From assembly GCF_946885885.1 (NCBI RefSeq), contig NZ_CAMPHN010000097.1, positions 1 through 16,769 of the forward strand: a DNA stretch of 16,769 nucleotides, written 5' to 3'. The notes beneath the pieces are model-generated. The model was not told the origin of the DNA and made no database searches. It worked only from the letters and a program-made list of their open reading frames with translations. Made by a program: the position numbers and the translations under genes. Every line of letters starts with the position of its first letter. Positions within the stretch are counted from its first letter, which is position 1. Below are positions 1 through 9,653 of this stretch, one piece after another. The stretch is from an uncultured Pseudomonas sp. (lineage in GTDB: Bacteria > Pseudomonadota > Gammaproteobacteria > Pseudomonadales > Pseudomonadaceae).

Positions 1-8
1 CCCGGCGC

Positions 9-36
9 ATTCTACACAGCTTTCGCTGCTTTGCAA
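9..36 (-). promoter_or_regulatory. Downstream rRNA-operon-type promoter (P2)
   Basis: On the minus strand a -35 box TTGCAA (31-36), a 16-base spacer and a -10 box TAGAAT (9-14) are followed by GCGCCGGG. The DNA just upstream (about 37-75) is AT-rich and could serve as an UP element. Spacer length and GC discriminator match the other promoter about 100 bases upstream, so the two form a tandem pair. The 16S gene itself is not inside the window. Confidence 0.7.
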
Positions 37-106
37 CCCCTCTTTTAAAGCTAACCTCTTGTTTTATAAGAAGTTTCCCGAGAGGCCCACGCCGGAAGAG
101 GTGCGC

Positions 107-134
107 ATTATAGGCACCTCAATTTCTACGTCAA
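107..134 (-). promoter_or_regulatory. Upstream rRNA-operon-type promoter (P1)
   Basis: Reading the minus strand, a -35 box TTGACG (129-134) is followed by a 16-base spacer and a perfect -10 box TATAAT (107-112), then a GC-rich discriminator starting GCGCACC. A near-consensus core with a short spacer and GC discriminator is the usual layout of stringently controlled rRNA promoters. It points leftward out of the window. From memory, an rRNA operon follows tyrS in P. aeruginosa. The -35 box lies only 15 bases past the tyrS stop codon, and I see no terminator between them. Confidence 0.8.
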
Positions 135-149
135 TGCTTATTTCGAAGT

Positions 150-1349
150 TTATTCGGCTTTCAGCGTGATTCGCGCAAAGGCCTTCTTACCGGCCTGGCA
201 AATATGGGTCGCGCCCAGCTTGCATATAAAGGTGCGATCGACCACCTCGCCATCCACACGCACGCTACCCGCACCCAGAAGATCGCGAGCCATTGCAGCG
301 TTCTTCACCAAACCCGCCTTATTAAGAAGGGCGGCAATCGGCATGTCCTCGGCAACCAGTACCTCGATCTCAGGAAGCTCTTCCGGCAGCTCGCCATCCT
401 TCATGCGATTGCCTGCCGCTCGATGAGCACTGGCCGCAGCTTCCTCGCCATGAAAGCGCGCCACGATTTCTTCCGCGAGCTTGATTTTGATGTCGCGCGG
501 GTTAGCACCTTGCTCGACGTCACGCTTAAATTGCTCGACCTCATCCATGGAACGGAAGCTGAGCAGCTCGAAGTAGCGCCACATGAGCGAATCAGGGATG
601 GATACCAACTTGCCATACATCACCCCCGGGGCTTCCTGGATACCTATATAGTTGCCCAAGGACTTGGACATCTTCTTCACCCCGTCCAGCCCTTCGAGCA
701 GCGGCATGGTGACAATGCACTGAGAAGCCTGCCCATAGGAACGCTGCAGTTCACGCCCCATCAATAGATTGAACTTTTGATCGGTACCGCCAAGCTCGAT
801 ATCGGCCTGCAAAGCCACAGAATCGTACCCCTGAACCAGCGGATACAGAAATTCATGGATAGCAATCGGCTGATTGGTCGAGTAGCGCTTGCTGAAGTCA
901 TCGCGCTCAAGCATGCGCGCCACCGTGTACTGCGACGCCAGGCGGATGAAATCGGCAGGGGTCAGCTTATCCATCCAGGTGGAATTGAAGGCCACCTCGG
1001 TTTTTTCTGGATCAAGAATCTTGAAGACCTGGGTCTTATAGGTTTCGGCGTTCTCCAACACCTGCTCACGGGTCAGCGGCGGACGAGTCGCACTCTTGCC
1101 GCTCGGATCACCGATCATGCCGGTGAAGTCCCCTATCAGGAAAATCACCTGATGCCCCAGCACCTGAAACTGCCGCAGCTTATTAATAAGCACGGTATGC
1201 CCGAGGTGCAGATCAGGTGCGGTCGGATCGAAGCCCGCCTTTATGCGCAGCGGCTTACCACGCTTGAGCTTCTCGACCAGCTCGGACTCAACCAGGACCT
1301 CTTCCGCACCGCGCTTGATCAGCGCCAACTGCTCTTCGACCGACTTCAT
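150..1349 (-). CDS. tyrS: Tyrosyl-tRNA synthetase
   Basis: Charges tRNA-Tyr with tyrosine in the cytoplasm. The 399-residue protein has the class I synthetase signatures HLGH (residues 48-51) and KMSKS (226-230), with a C-terminal S4-type RNA-binding domain from about residue 335. It closely resembles the enzyme called TyrZ in P. aeruginosa (PA0668), the KMSKS-type TyrRS with HLGH. I chose the ATG at 1349 because Pseudomonas homologues start MKSVEEQ; a GTG at 1367 would add six residues. Neither has a strong Shine-Dalgarno. The gene ends 15 bases before the rrn-type promoters, so its transcripts probably run into them. Very sure of the function. Confidence 0.97.
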   Translation of the reverse strand: MKSVEEQLALIKRGAEEVLVESELVEKLKRGKPLRIKAGFDPTAPDLHLGHTVLINKLRQFQVLGHQVIFLIGDFTGMIGDPSGKSATRPPLTREQVLENAETYKTQVFKILDPEKTEVAFNSTWMDKLTPADFIRLASQYTVARMLERDDFSKRYSTNQPIAIHEFLYPLVQGYDSVALQADIELGGTDQKFNLLMGRELQRSYGQASQCIVTMPLLEGLDGVKKMSKSLGNYIGIQEAPGVMYGKLVSIPDSLMWRYFELLSFRSMDEVEQFKRDVEQGANPRDIKIKLAEEIVARFHGEEAAASAHRAAGNRMKDGELPEELPEIEVLVAEDMPIAALLNKAGLVKNAAMARDLLGAGSVRVDGEVVDRTFICKLGATHICQAGKKAFARITLKAE

Positions 1350-1552
1350 GACAGGATTCACGACCACTCAAACCAAAAGGGAACCAACCATACAAGATCG
1401 CAGACAAATCACAAGTTTTGCCCACGCCACCCACGCACCTAAGGCAGGAGCCAAATGGCTTCAGGCTTGCCTAGCGAGCGATTTGGTTATATTTTATACA
1501 GTTACAGCTTTTTCATCATTTTCTTTCCATCTTTTTAAAGTCAAATTGGCCT
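1350..1552. promoter_or_regulatory. Divergent promoter region, tyrS / M23 peptidase
   Basis: About 200 bases separate the two divergent starts. Candidate for tyrS (minus strand): TTGTGA (1409-1414), 16-base spacer, TATGGT (1387-1392). Candidate for the peptidase (plus strand): TTGCCT (1467-1472), 17-base spacer, TATTTT (1490-1495), inside an AT-rich stretch from 1481 to 1540. Both are only moderate matches to sigma70 consensus. I see no attenuator or T-box-like structure for tyrS. Confidence 0.35.
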
Positions 1553-4058
<2,506 letters not shown>

Positions 4059-4065
4059 GCGTCGA

Positions 4066-4107
4066 TTTCCGCAAGCCGGAAACGACAACGCCGTGCTAAG
4101 CACGGCG
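4066..4107. terminator. Two tandem hairpins between convergent anmK and erpA
   Basis: Two perfect inverted repeats fill the short convergent gap. TTTCCG / CGGAAA with a 5-base loop spans 4066-4082; CGCCGTGC / GCACGGCG with a 3-base loop spans 4089-4107. Neither has a long T-tract on either strand, so they are not textbook intrinsic terminators. Their position between two facing stop codons argues for transcription termination or mRNA 3'-end protection. Confidence 0.5.
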
Positions 4108-4131
4108 CATGTTGGGGGTGACAACGAATCG

Positions 4132-4482
4132 CTAGATCGAGAAGGACGAACCGCAACCGCAAGTCGTGGTGGCATTCGGGTTCTTGATGACAAAGCGCGA
4201 CCCTTCCAGACCTTCCTGATAATCGACTTCGGCACCGGCCAAGTACTGGTAGCTCATCGGGTCGACCACCAGACTGACCCCCTCTCGCTCGACAATGGTG
4301 TCGTCATCGGCAACTTCTTCATCGAAGGTGAAGCCATACTGGAAACCCGAGCAGCCGCCGCCCGTCACGAATACGCGCAACTTTAGGCGTGGATTGCCCT
4401 CTTCATCGACCAGGCTCTTCACCTTGCTCGCCGCGCCTTGCGTGAAGAGCAAAGCTGTGGGGGTGAAGGTTTCGACGCTCAT
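4132..4482 (-). CDS. erpA: Iron-sulfur cluster insertion protein ErpA
   Basis: A-type Fe-S carrier that delivers clusters to apo-proteins, including IspG/IspH in the isoprenoid pathway of E. coli. The 116-residue protein has the three family cysteines C44 ([10 protein letters not shown]), C108 and C110 ([12 protein letters not shown]), so it should be able to bind a cluster. The start is the ATG at 4482 (MSVETFTP), with Shine-Dalgarno GGGAGA at 4491-4496 eight bases upstream. An in-frame extension to 4503 has no support. It has its own promoter just past the bactofilin stop codon. Very sure. Confidence 0.96.
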   Translation of the reverse strand: MSVETFTPTALLFTQGAASKVKSLVDEEGNPRLKLRVFVTGGGCSGFQYGFTFDEEVADDDTIVEREGVSLVVDPMSYQYLAGAEVDYQEGLEGSRFVIKNPNATTTCGCGSSFSI

Positions 4483-4529
4483 GCTGACTATCTCCCGGCG
4501 CAAGGCGCCATGCTGCGTTGAGGCTCTGC

Positions 4530-4559
4530 ATTATCCGCTTACCCTACAAAAGCGGTCAA
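4530..4559 (-). promoter_or_regulatory. erpA promoter
   Basis: On the minus strand a -35 box TTGACC (4554-4559) and a -10 box GATAAT (4530-4535) are separated by 18 bases, about 50 bases upstream of the erpA ATG. The -35 box begins directly after the TAG stop of the upstream bactofilin gene. This lets erpA be expressed apart from the argC operon. I did not find a clear IscR site. Confidence 0.6.
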
Positions 4560-4970
4560 CTATTCTGCAGATTCATATTTATTCGGTAACTCGAGCGGGC
4601 GAGGCTCGTCTTTGAGGTGACATAGGCGCCCCTCGATTTGCGCGCCCATGGCCATCTCCATCAAGCCGTAGTACAGATTGCCACGTACGCGGGCTCGAGT
4701 GCCCAATTCCAGGTGTTCGCTGGCGTAAATATCGCCGATCACCTCTCCGTCCACCACTATATGGGGGGCGCGGAGCTCACCTTCAACCTGTCCCTCGACA
4801 CTGACCCGAACCATGCCATCGGTGGTCAATAAATTACCGCTGACCCGCCCATCCACCTGCACCGCGCCTTGAAAGCGCAAATCGCCACAGAGTTCTGCGC
4901 CCGCGGCGATCAGGCTGGTTTTGCCGCTGAAACGCTGCAAGTCGGTCTTGCTCTTGTCTTTACTCCACAT
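4560..4970 (-). CDS. Bactofilin family protein
   Basis: Polymer-forming cytoskeletal protein. The core (residues about 15-115) is built of short repeated beta segments with periodic V/I and G (AELCGDLRFQGAVQVDGRV, then further GEL, GDIYA and GNLYYG turns), the pattern of a bactofilin right-handed beta helix. Short charged ends flank it. At 136 residues the length is typical. Bactofilins form filaments at the membrane and guide wall enzymes or polarity in several bacteria; no partner is proven here, though a membrane-anchored coiled-coil protein is encoded directly upstream. The ATG at 4970 is listed, but a TTG at 4976 lies six bases after an AAAGAG element and may be the real start. Last gene of the argC operon. 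Confidence 0.88.
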   Translation of the reverse strand: MWSKDKSKTDLQRFSGKTSLIAAGAELCGDLRFQGAVQVDGRVSGNLLTTDGMVRVSVEGQVEGELRAPHIVVDGEVIGDIYASEHLELGTRARVRGNLYYGLMEMAMGAQIEGRLCHLKDEPRPLELPNKYESAE

Positions 4971-4979
4971 TCGCAATTG

Positions 4980-5711
4980 TCACTCTTTGTCGATCCATTT
5001 GAATATGCGTTCCAACGGCTTCTCGCCTTTGACTTCGGCGCGCACTTTGACCTGGCTGGGCTCGAACCCCTCGGGCAAACGCAACTCGGCAAAACGCCCT
5101 GCGTCGGGAATGGCCTGGAAATGCTTGAACGAGAACGGCAATGGCTGCGCACTCAATTGATCGGGCAACCCCTGGGTCAGCTCAGCCAGGGGCAGACTGA
5201 CGGCTTTATCGCCTTGGCGCCCTTCCACCGTAATCGACAATTGCCCCGCAAGCGGCGTGTCGCCTTTGCCGACCCGGCTCAGTAGTAACTTGTAGCGGAA
5301 ATGCAGCGGCTTGTCCGTGGCTTGCAGCTCAAAGGCACGAACGCGCAAACCCTCGCGGCGACTGGCTGGCGCCAGCACGCCTTTATAGAACGCGAGATCC
5401 TGTTGTTGCTTGTAGATTTGCTCTTCGAGCAACTTGATGGTCAAACGATTCTGCTCATTGGCCTGCTGCGCCACTTTCTTACCGCTACCGACCACCGTCA
5501 GGTGCTGACGCAACTCATCCAGCTCGGCCTCGAGTTCCAGAATGCGCGCTTGCATGGGCTGATGTTCGGCCATCACCGCCTGTGTGTTATGTGCCTGCCA
5601 TAAGGTGCCGCTATAGAACGCCACGGGTATCAGCAAAATCGCCAGCAGAAACGCCAGTCTCGTCCGCCTGACCCGCCCCGGATCGCTAAGACGAACCTCC
5701 CAGGCCCCCAT
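4980..5711 (-). CDS. DUF6776-like membrane-anchored coiled-coil protein
   Basis: Function unknown. The 243-residue protein has a basic N-terminus, one transmembrane helix (about 18-36), a long heptad-rich coiled coil (about 48-112, rich in E, L, Q and K) and a C-terminal domain (about 118-240) of alternating beta strands ending FKWIDKE. The topology suggests a cytoplasmic tip with coiled coil and beta domain in the periplasm. This resembles PA0663 of P. aeruginosa and the family I know as DUF6776; the family name is from memory. Its ATG shares one base with the argC stop (TGATG at 5709-5713), so translation is probably coupled. The bactofilin gene follows within about 10 bases, which hints at a shared envelope role. 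Confidence 0.8.
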   Translation of the reverse strand: MGAWEVRLSDPGRVRRTRLAFLLAILLIPVAFYSGTLWQAHNTQAVMAEHQPMQARILELEAELDELRQHLTVVGSGKKVAQQANEQNRLTIKLLEEQIYKQQQDLAFYKGVLAPASRREGLRVRAFELQATDKPLHFRYKLLLSRVGKGDTPLAGQLSITVEGRQGDKAVSLPLAELTQGLPDQLSAQPLPFSFKHFQAIPDAGRFAELRLPEGFEPSQVKVRAEVKGEKPLERIFKWIDKE

Positions 5712-6745
5712 CAGGGCAACAGGGCCGCATGCGATAACCCCAGACGCTCATCGAGACCGAAGAGAATATTCATATTCTGTACGGCCTGCCCGGAGGCGCC
5801 TTTGACCAAGTTGTCGATCACCGAAAGCACGACGACCAGATCGCCGTCTTGTGGCCGGTGCACGGCGATACGGCAGACATTGGCGCCACGCACGCTGCGG
5901 GTTTCCGGGTGGCTGCCGGCCGGCATCACATCGACGAAGGGCTCGTTGGCATAACGCCGCTCGAACAATGCTTGCAGGTCGACCGATTTATCCCGCACGG
6001 TCGCGTAGAGCGTCGCATGAATGCCGCGAATCATCGGCGTCAGATGCGGCACGAAGGTCAAGCCCACATCCTTGCCCGCCGCGCGGCGCAGCCCCTGGCG
6101 AATTTCCGGTAGATGCCGATGCCCCTTCACCCCGTAGGCTTTCATGCTTTCGCCGGCCTCGCTGAATAGCGACCCGACACTGGCGCCACGCCCGGCCCCA
6201 CTGACGCCAGACTTGCAGTCGGCGATCAGTTGCGAGGTATCCGCCAGCCCCGCTTCCAGCAGCGGAATCAACGCCAACTGGGCGGCCGTCGGATAACAGC
6301 CCGGCACCGCGATCAAGCGCGCCTGCTTGATGGCCTCACGGTTGACCTCCGGCAGGCCGTATACCGCTTCGGGCAGCAGATCGGGGGCGCCATGGGGTTG
6401 GCCGTACCACTTGGCCCATTCTTCGGCGTCCTGCAGACGGAAGTCGGCGGATAAGTCGATCACCTTGGTGCCGGCGGCCAGCAGCTCGCCGGCCAGGGCA
6501 TGGGCGACGCCGTGCGGCGTGGCAAAGAACACCACATCGCAGGCGCCCAGGGTCGCGACGTCCGGCACGCTGAACGCGAGGTCGTCGTAATGGCCGCGCA
6601 GGTTCGGGTACATCTCGTCGACGCGCATACCCGCTTCGGAGCGGGAGGTGATAACGACCACCTGAGCCTGCGGATGTTGCGCCAGCAGACGCAACAGCTC
6701 GACCCCGGTGTAACCCGTGCCGCCGACGATACCGACCTTGACCAT
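5711..6745 (-). CDS. argC: N-acetyl-gamma-glutamyl-phosphate reductase
   Basis: Third step of arginine biosynthesis: NADPH-dependent reduction of N-acetylglutamyl-5-phosphate to the semialdehyde. The 344-residue protein has the Rossmann motif [10 protein letters not shown] near the N-terminus, the catalytic cysteine C150 in PGCYPT, and GHRHLPE and HLTPMIRGI substrate-site segments. It is nearly identical in many stretches to P. aeruginosa ArgC. The ATG at 6745 is preferred: AAGGGG lies six bases upstream. A GTG immediately before it (6748) would add one residue. First gene of a three-gene operon with the DUF6776-like and bactofilin genes, an odd pairing of biosynthesis and cytoskeleton. Confidence 0.97.
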   Translation of the reverse strand: MVKVGIVGGTGYTGVELLRLLAQHPQAQVVVITSRSEAGMRVDEMYPNLRGHYDDLAFSVPDVATLGACDVVFFATPHGVAHALAGELLAAGTKVIDLSADFRLQDAEEWAKWYGQPHGAPDLLPEAVYGLPEVNREAIKQARLIAVPGCYPTAAQLALIPLLEAGLADTSQLIADCKSGVSGAGRGASVGSLFSEAGESMKAYGVKGHRHLPEIRQGLRRAAGKDVGLTFVPHLTPMIRGIHATLYATVRDKSVDLQALFERRYANEPFVDVMPAGSHPETRSVRGANVCRIAVHRPQDGDLVVVLSVIDNLVKGASGQAVQNMNILFGLDERLGLSHAALLP

Positions 6746-6880
6746 CACCTACCCCTTGCGAAAAAGCCATTGGAAAGCTGCCGATGATAAGGCCGCAATC
6801 GCCAACGGCCAACCGCGCAGATGACGTATGGGCCATCGAGCACTACTATCGAGCCACTTAACTGTCCTGGAAGTCGACCA
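6746..6880. other. Divergent intergenic region argC / hemJ
   Basis: About 135 bases lie between two divergent starts, so at least one promoter on each strand is expected. I could not pick out a convincing -35/-10 pair on either strand. The region has an inverted repeat GGCCG (6791-6795) / CGGCC (6806-6810). No clear ArgR-type box was recognised. Confidence 0.35.
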
Positions 6881-7309
6881 ATGCTCTATCTGTGGCTCAA
6901 GGCCCTGCACATTATCGCCGTGGTGTGCTGGTTCGCCGGATTGTTCTATCTGCCACGTTTATTCGTTTATCACGCCATGAGCGAAGACGAGACCAGTCGC
7001 GAACGTTTCTGCACGATGGAACGCAAGCTGTACCGCGGCATTATGCTGCCGTCGATGATTGCCACCCTGATTTTCGGTATCTGGCTGATCAGCCTCAACC
7101 CCGGCTACTACTTCAGCCAAGGCTGGATGCACGCCAAGTTGGCACTGGTAGTCCTATTGATCGCCTATCACCATATCTGCGGCGCCCAGCTCAAACGCTT
7201 CGTCCGCGGCGAAAATCAGCGCAGTCATGTGTTCTACCGCTGGTTCAACGAGGCGCCCGTTCTGGCGTTGCTCGCCATTGTTATCCTGGTCGTCGTCAAA
7301 CCCTTCTAG
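6881..7309 (+). CDS. hemJ: Protoporphyrinogen IX oxidase HemJ
   Basis: Integral membrane protein of the UPF0093/HemJ family, which oxidises protoporphyrinogen IX to protoporphyrin IX in haem synthesis. The 142-residue protein has four hydrophobic helices (about 5-28, 53-72, 84-101 and 124-141). Conserved family residues are visible: H10 in LKALHI, R26 in YLPRLFVYH, ERKLYRGIMLP (47-57), and W82 and K86 in GWMHAKL. I chose the ATG at 6881 because homologues begin MLYLWLKALHI and GGAAG lies seven bases upstream; an in-frame ATG at 6821 would add 20 unlikely residues. The nitronate-monooxygenase-like gene follows after 18 bases, so they are probably co-transcribed. Confidence 0.9.
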   Translation: MLYLWLKALHIIAVVCWFAGLFYLPRLFVYHAMSEDETSRERFCTMERKLYRGIMLPSMIATLIFGIWLISLNPGYYFSQGWMHAKLALVVLLIAYHHICGAQLKRFVRGENQRSHVFYRWFNEAPVLALLAIVILVVVKPF

Positions 7310-7327
7310 CCGCCAAGGAGAGTCCCC

Positions 7328-8290
7328 GTGAGCCTTCCCGCCCTGCTCGAACAGCGCCTGCGCCTGCCGGTCGTGGCCGCACCGATGTTTCTGGTCTCCG
7401 ACCCGCAGCTGGTACTCGCTTGTTGTAACAGCGGCATAGTTGGCAGTTTCCCCGCGCTGAACCAACGCGAAAGCAGTGGCTTCAAAGCCTGGCTGGAGGA
7501 AATCGAAGGCGGCTTGACCGCGGACGCAGCCCCTTACGCGGTCAACCTGATCGTGCATGGCAGCAACCCGCGCCTGCAGGCCGATCTGGCTATTTGCGTC
7601 GAGCACAAGGTACCGGTGGTGATCACCAGCCTGGGCGCGGTGAAGGAAGTGGTCGACGCGGTGCACAGCTATGGCGGCCTGGTGTTCCATGACGTCACCA
7701 CCCGCCGGCATGCCGAAAAGGCCGCAGAAGCCGGAGTAGACGGTCTGATCGCGGTAGCGGCCGGTGCCGGTGGCCATGCCGGCACCTGGAGCCCCTTTGC
7801 GTTGATCGCGGAAATCCGCCAGTTCTTCGACAAGACACTGCTACTGGCCGGCTGCCTGAATAAAGGGCATGAGATTCTCGCCGCGCAGCTGCTCGGCGCC
7901 GATCTGGCCTATCTCGGTACGCGCTTTATCGCCACCCGGGAAAACGCCGCTCCGGCGGCCTATAAGCAGATGATCCTGGATGCCCACGCCGCCGATATCG
8001 TGCACACACCGGCGGTTTCCGGGGTGCCGGCGAGCTTTATGCGCCAGAGCCTGGAACAGGCCGGCTATGACCTCAAGCAGCTGCAAAACAAGGGCGAGGT
8101 CAATTACGGCGAGAAGCTCAAGCCGGTCAGCGACGAAGCCAAAGCCTGGAAAACCGTCTGGTCGGCCGGCCAAGGCGTCGGTGCCATCGGCGATCTACCG
8201 ACAGTCGCCGAGCTGGTTGCCCGCCTGGATAGCGAATACCGCGCCGCCCAGGCACAGGCGCAACGCCTGCAGCAGCGCTGGCCACGGTGA
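7328..8290 (+). CDS. Nitronate monooxygenase-like flavoprotein
   Basis: FMN-dependent TIM-barrel protein of the nitronate monooxygenase / 2-nitropropane dioxygenase family, which oxidises alkyl nitronates; some relatives are instead NAD(P)H:quinone reductases. The 320-residue protein opens with a typical PVVAAPMFLVSD segment, has AVNLIV (71-76) and the GAGGHAG motif (146-152) whose H150 aligns with the catalytic histidine of the family, then AGCLNKG and LGTRFIAT phosphate-binding segments. It resembles PA0660. The GTG start at 7328 is supported by AAGGAG seven bases upstream. Its stop overlaps the next start by four bases (GTGA at 8287-8290), implying coupling. Fold is certain; substrate is not. 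Confidence 0.88.
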   Translation: MSLPALLEQRLRLPVVAAPMFLVSDPQLVLACCNSGIVGSFPALNQRESSGFKAWLEEIEGGLTADAAPYAVNLIVHGSNPRLQADLAICVEHKVPVVITSLGAVKEVVDAVHSYGGLVFHDVTTRRHAEKAAEAGVDGLIAVAAGAGGHAGTWSPFALIAEIRQFFDKTLLLAGCLNKGHEILAAQLLGADLAYLGTRFIATRENAAPAAYKQMILDAHAADIVHTPAVSGVPASFMRQSLEQAGYDLKQLQNKGEVNYGEKLKPVSDEAKAWKTVWSAGQGVGAIGDLPTVAELVARLDSEYRAAQAQAQRLQQRWPR

Positions 8291-9564
8291 AACGCCGCAG
8301 CCTGCTCGGCTTCGGCGCCATAGGACTGCTCGGGGCCTGGGCGCTGCGTCCGAGCGACCAAGGCCAGCCCCATGCCAGCTACTTCGCCGCACTTAATCAG
8401 TTGTTGCGACGCGAGGGGGGCGGCATCCCCTTGCTGGTCATCGACCTGGATCGCCTCGATCAGAATGCCGACCTGCTCGCCCAGCGCCTGGGGCAAAAGC
8501 TGCCAGTGCGCCTGGTGGCAAAATCGTTGGCCTCGACCGGCCTGCTCAATTACCTGGCCAACAGACTCGGCACCCAGCGGTTTATGGTGTTTCACCAACC
8601 GCAACTGAACCAACTGGCCCAGGACTTTCCCCAGGCCGATCTGCTGCTGGGCAAGCCGCTGCCCGCTGCCGCCGCACTGGCCTTTTACCAGCAGTTGCCG
8701 GTAGCCAGCACCTTCATCCCGGCGCGCCAGCTCACCTGGCTGATCGACAGCCCGCAGCGCTTGGCCGAATACGCAGAGCTGGCCCGCGCGCTCAAGCAAC
8801 CGCTGCAAATTGCCCTGGAAATCGATATCGGCCTGGCCCGTGGCGGCTTCGCCAGCCCGGAGCAACTTGGTCAGACGCTGCACTGGCTAAGCGATAACCC
8901 GACGCCGCTGCGGATACGCGGCCTTATGGGCTATGACGCCCATGTCGCCCATACGCCGTTCTGGATCGGTCAGGCTCAGGCCTTTGCCGAGAGCAACGCG
9001 CGTTACCTGGCTTTTCTCGACAGTGCACGGAGCTTCCCCGCACTGTGGCCGCAACAGCCCCTGCTCAATGGCGGCGGCAGCTTGAGCTACCGCCTGCATG
9101 CCGCGGGACGCACTCCGCTCAACGAGCTGGCCGTCGGCTCGGCACTGCTCAAGCCCAGCGACTTCGACACGCCACTGCTGACCGAGCACCGACCCGCCCT
9201 ATGGCTCGCCAGCCCGGTTCTGAAAGCCCAGAACGGCGACTTGCCGTTCATGGGCTCCAGCCAAACATTGCTGCAAGGCTGGAACCCTAACCGGCAACGG
9301 GCTTTTTATTTGTATGGCGGACAATGGCCAGCCGCCCCGGTTTCTCCGACCGGGCTCGACTACGATTCGCTGTATGGCCGCAGTGCCAATCAGGAGCGCC
9401 TGATCGGCTCCAACCACACCGCGCTGCAGGTCGACGACTGGGTATTTCTGCGACCGCAGCGCTCGGAAAGCCTGTTCGCCGAGTTCAGCGAACTGCGCCT
9501 GCTGCGCCGTGGCCGTTTTGTCGGCAGTTGGGTACCCCACGGCCGGGGTTCGGCAACCTACTGA
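8287..9564 (+). CDS. Fold-III PLP protein (alanine racemase N-domain / DSD1-like), exported or anchored
   Basis: Resembles the D-threonine aldolase / D-serine dehydratase group. The N-terminus MKRRSLLGFGAIGLLGAWAL combines a twin arginine with a hydrophobic stretch, so it could be a Tat signal or a membrane anchor. The TIM-barrel part has K79 (RLVAKS), the probable PLP lysine, DIGLARGGF (180-188) and the phosphate-loop-like NGGGSLSYRLH (261-271). In the C-terminal domain IGSNH (373-377) is present, but the usual P-x-H-x-C/D metal-ligand motif reads PQRSE (390-394), so metal binding may be lost. The GTG start overlaps the upstream stop by four bases. Substrate unknown; it could be an amino-acid racemase, lyase or a non-catalytic PLP-binding protein. 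Confidence 0.75.
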   Translation: MKRRSLLGFGAIGLLGAWALRPSDQGQPHASYFAALNQLLRREGGGIPLLVIDLDRLDQNADLLAQRLGQKLPVRLVAKSLASTGLLNYLANRLGTQRFMVFHQPQLNQLAQDFPQADLLLGKPLPAAAALAFYQQLPVASTFIPARQLTWLIDSPQRLAEYAELARALKQPLQIALEIDIGLARGGFASPEQLGQTLHWLSDNPTPLRIRGLMGYDAHVAHTPFWIGQAQAFAESNARYLAFLDSARSFPALWPQQPLLNGGGSLSYRLHAAGRTPLNELAVGSALLKPSDFDTPLLTEHRPALWLASPVLKAQNGDLPFMGSSQTLLQGWNPNRQRAFYLYGGQWPAAPVSPTGLDYDSLYGRSANQERLIGSNHTALQVDDWVFLRPQRSESLFAEFSELRLLRRGRFVGSWVPHGRGSATY

Positions 9565-9582
9565 ATTTGTGCTCCAGACCGC

Positions 9583-9611
9583 TTGTCCAGGGGCCTGCGG
9601 CCCGCTAGGCT
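9583..9611 (+). promoter_or_regulatory. Promoter of the DUF805 gene
   Basis: TTGTCC (9583-9588), a 17-base spacer and TAGGCT (9606-9611) form a plausible sigma70 promoter about 42 bases upstream of the ATG. The spacer contains a short hairpin, GGGCC / GGCCC with a 3-base loop (9591-9603), which might instead be part of a terminator for the upstream operon; no T-tract follows. Confidence 0.45.
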
Positions 9612-9653
9612 GCGTTAATCAGATCATCCCCGCACGCCGACAAGGAAGCTTGC

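Noticed and set aside
8104..8883. Minus-strand open frame (about 259 codons) antisense to the NMO-like and PLP genes
   Set aside because: Q/G/L-rich shadow translation with no ribosome binding site or recognisable domain.
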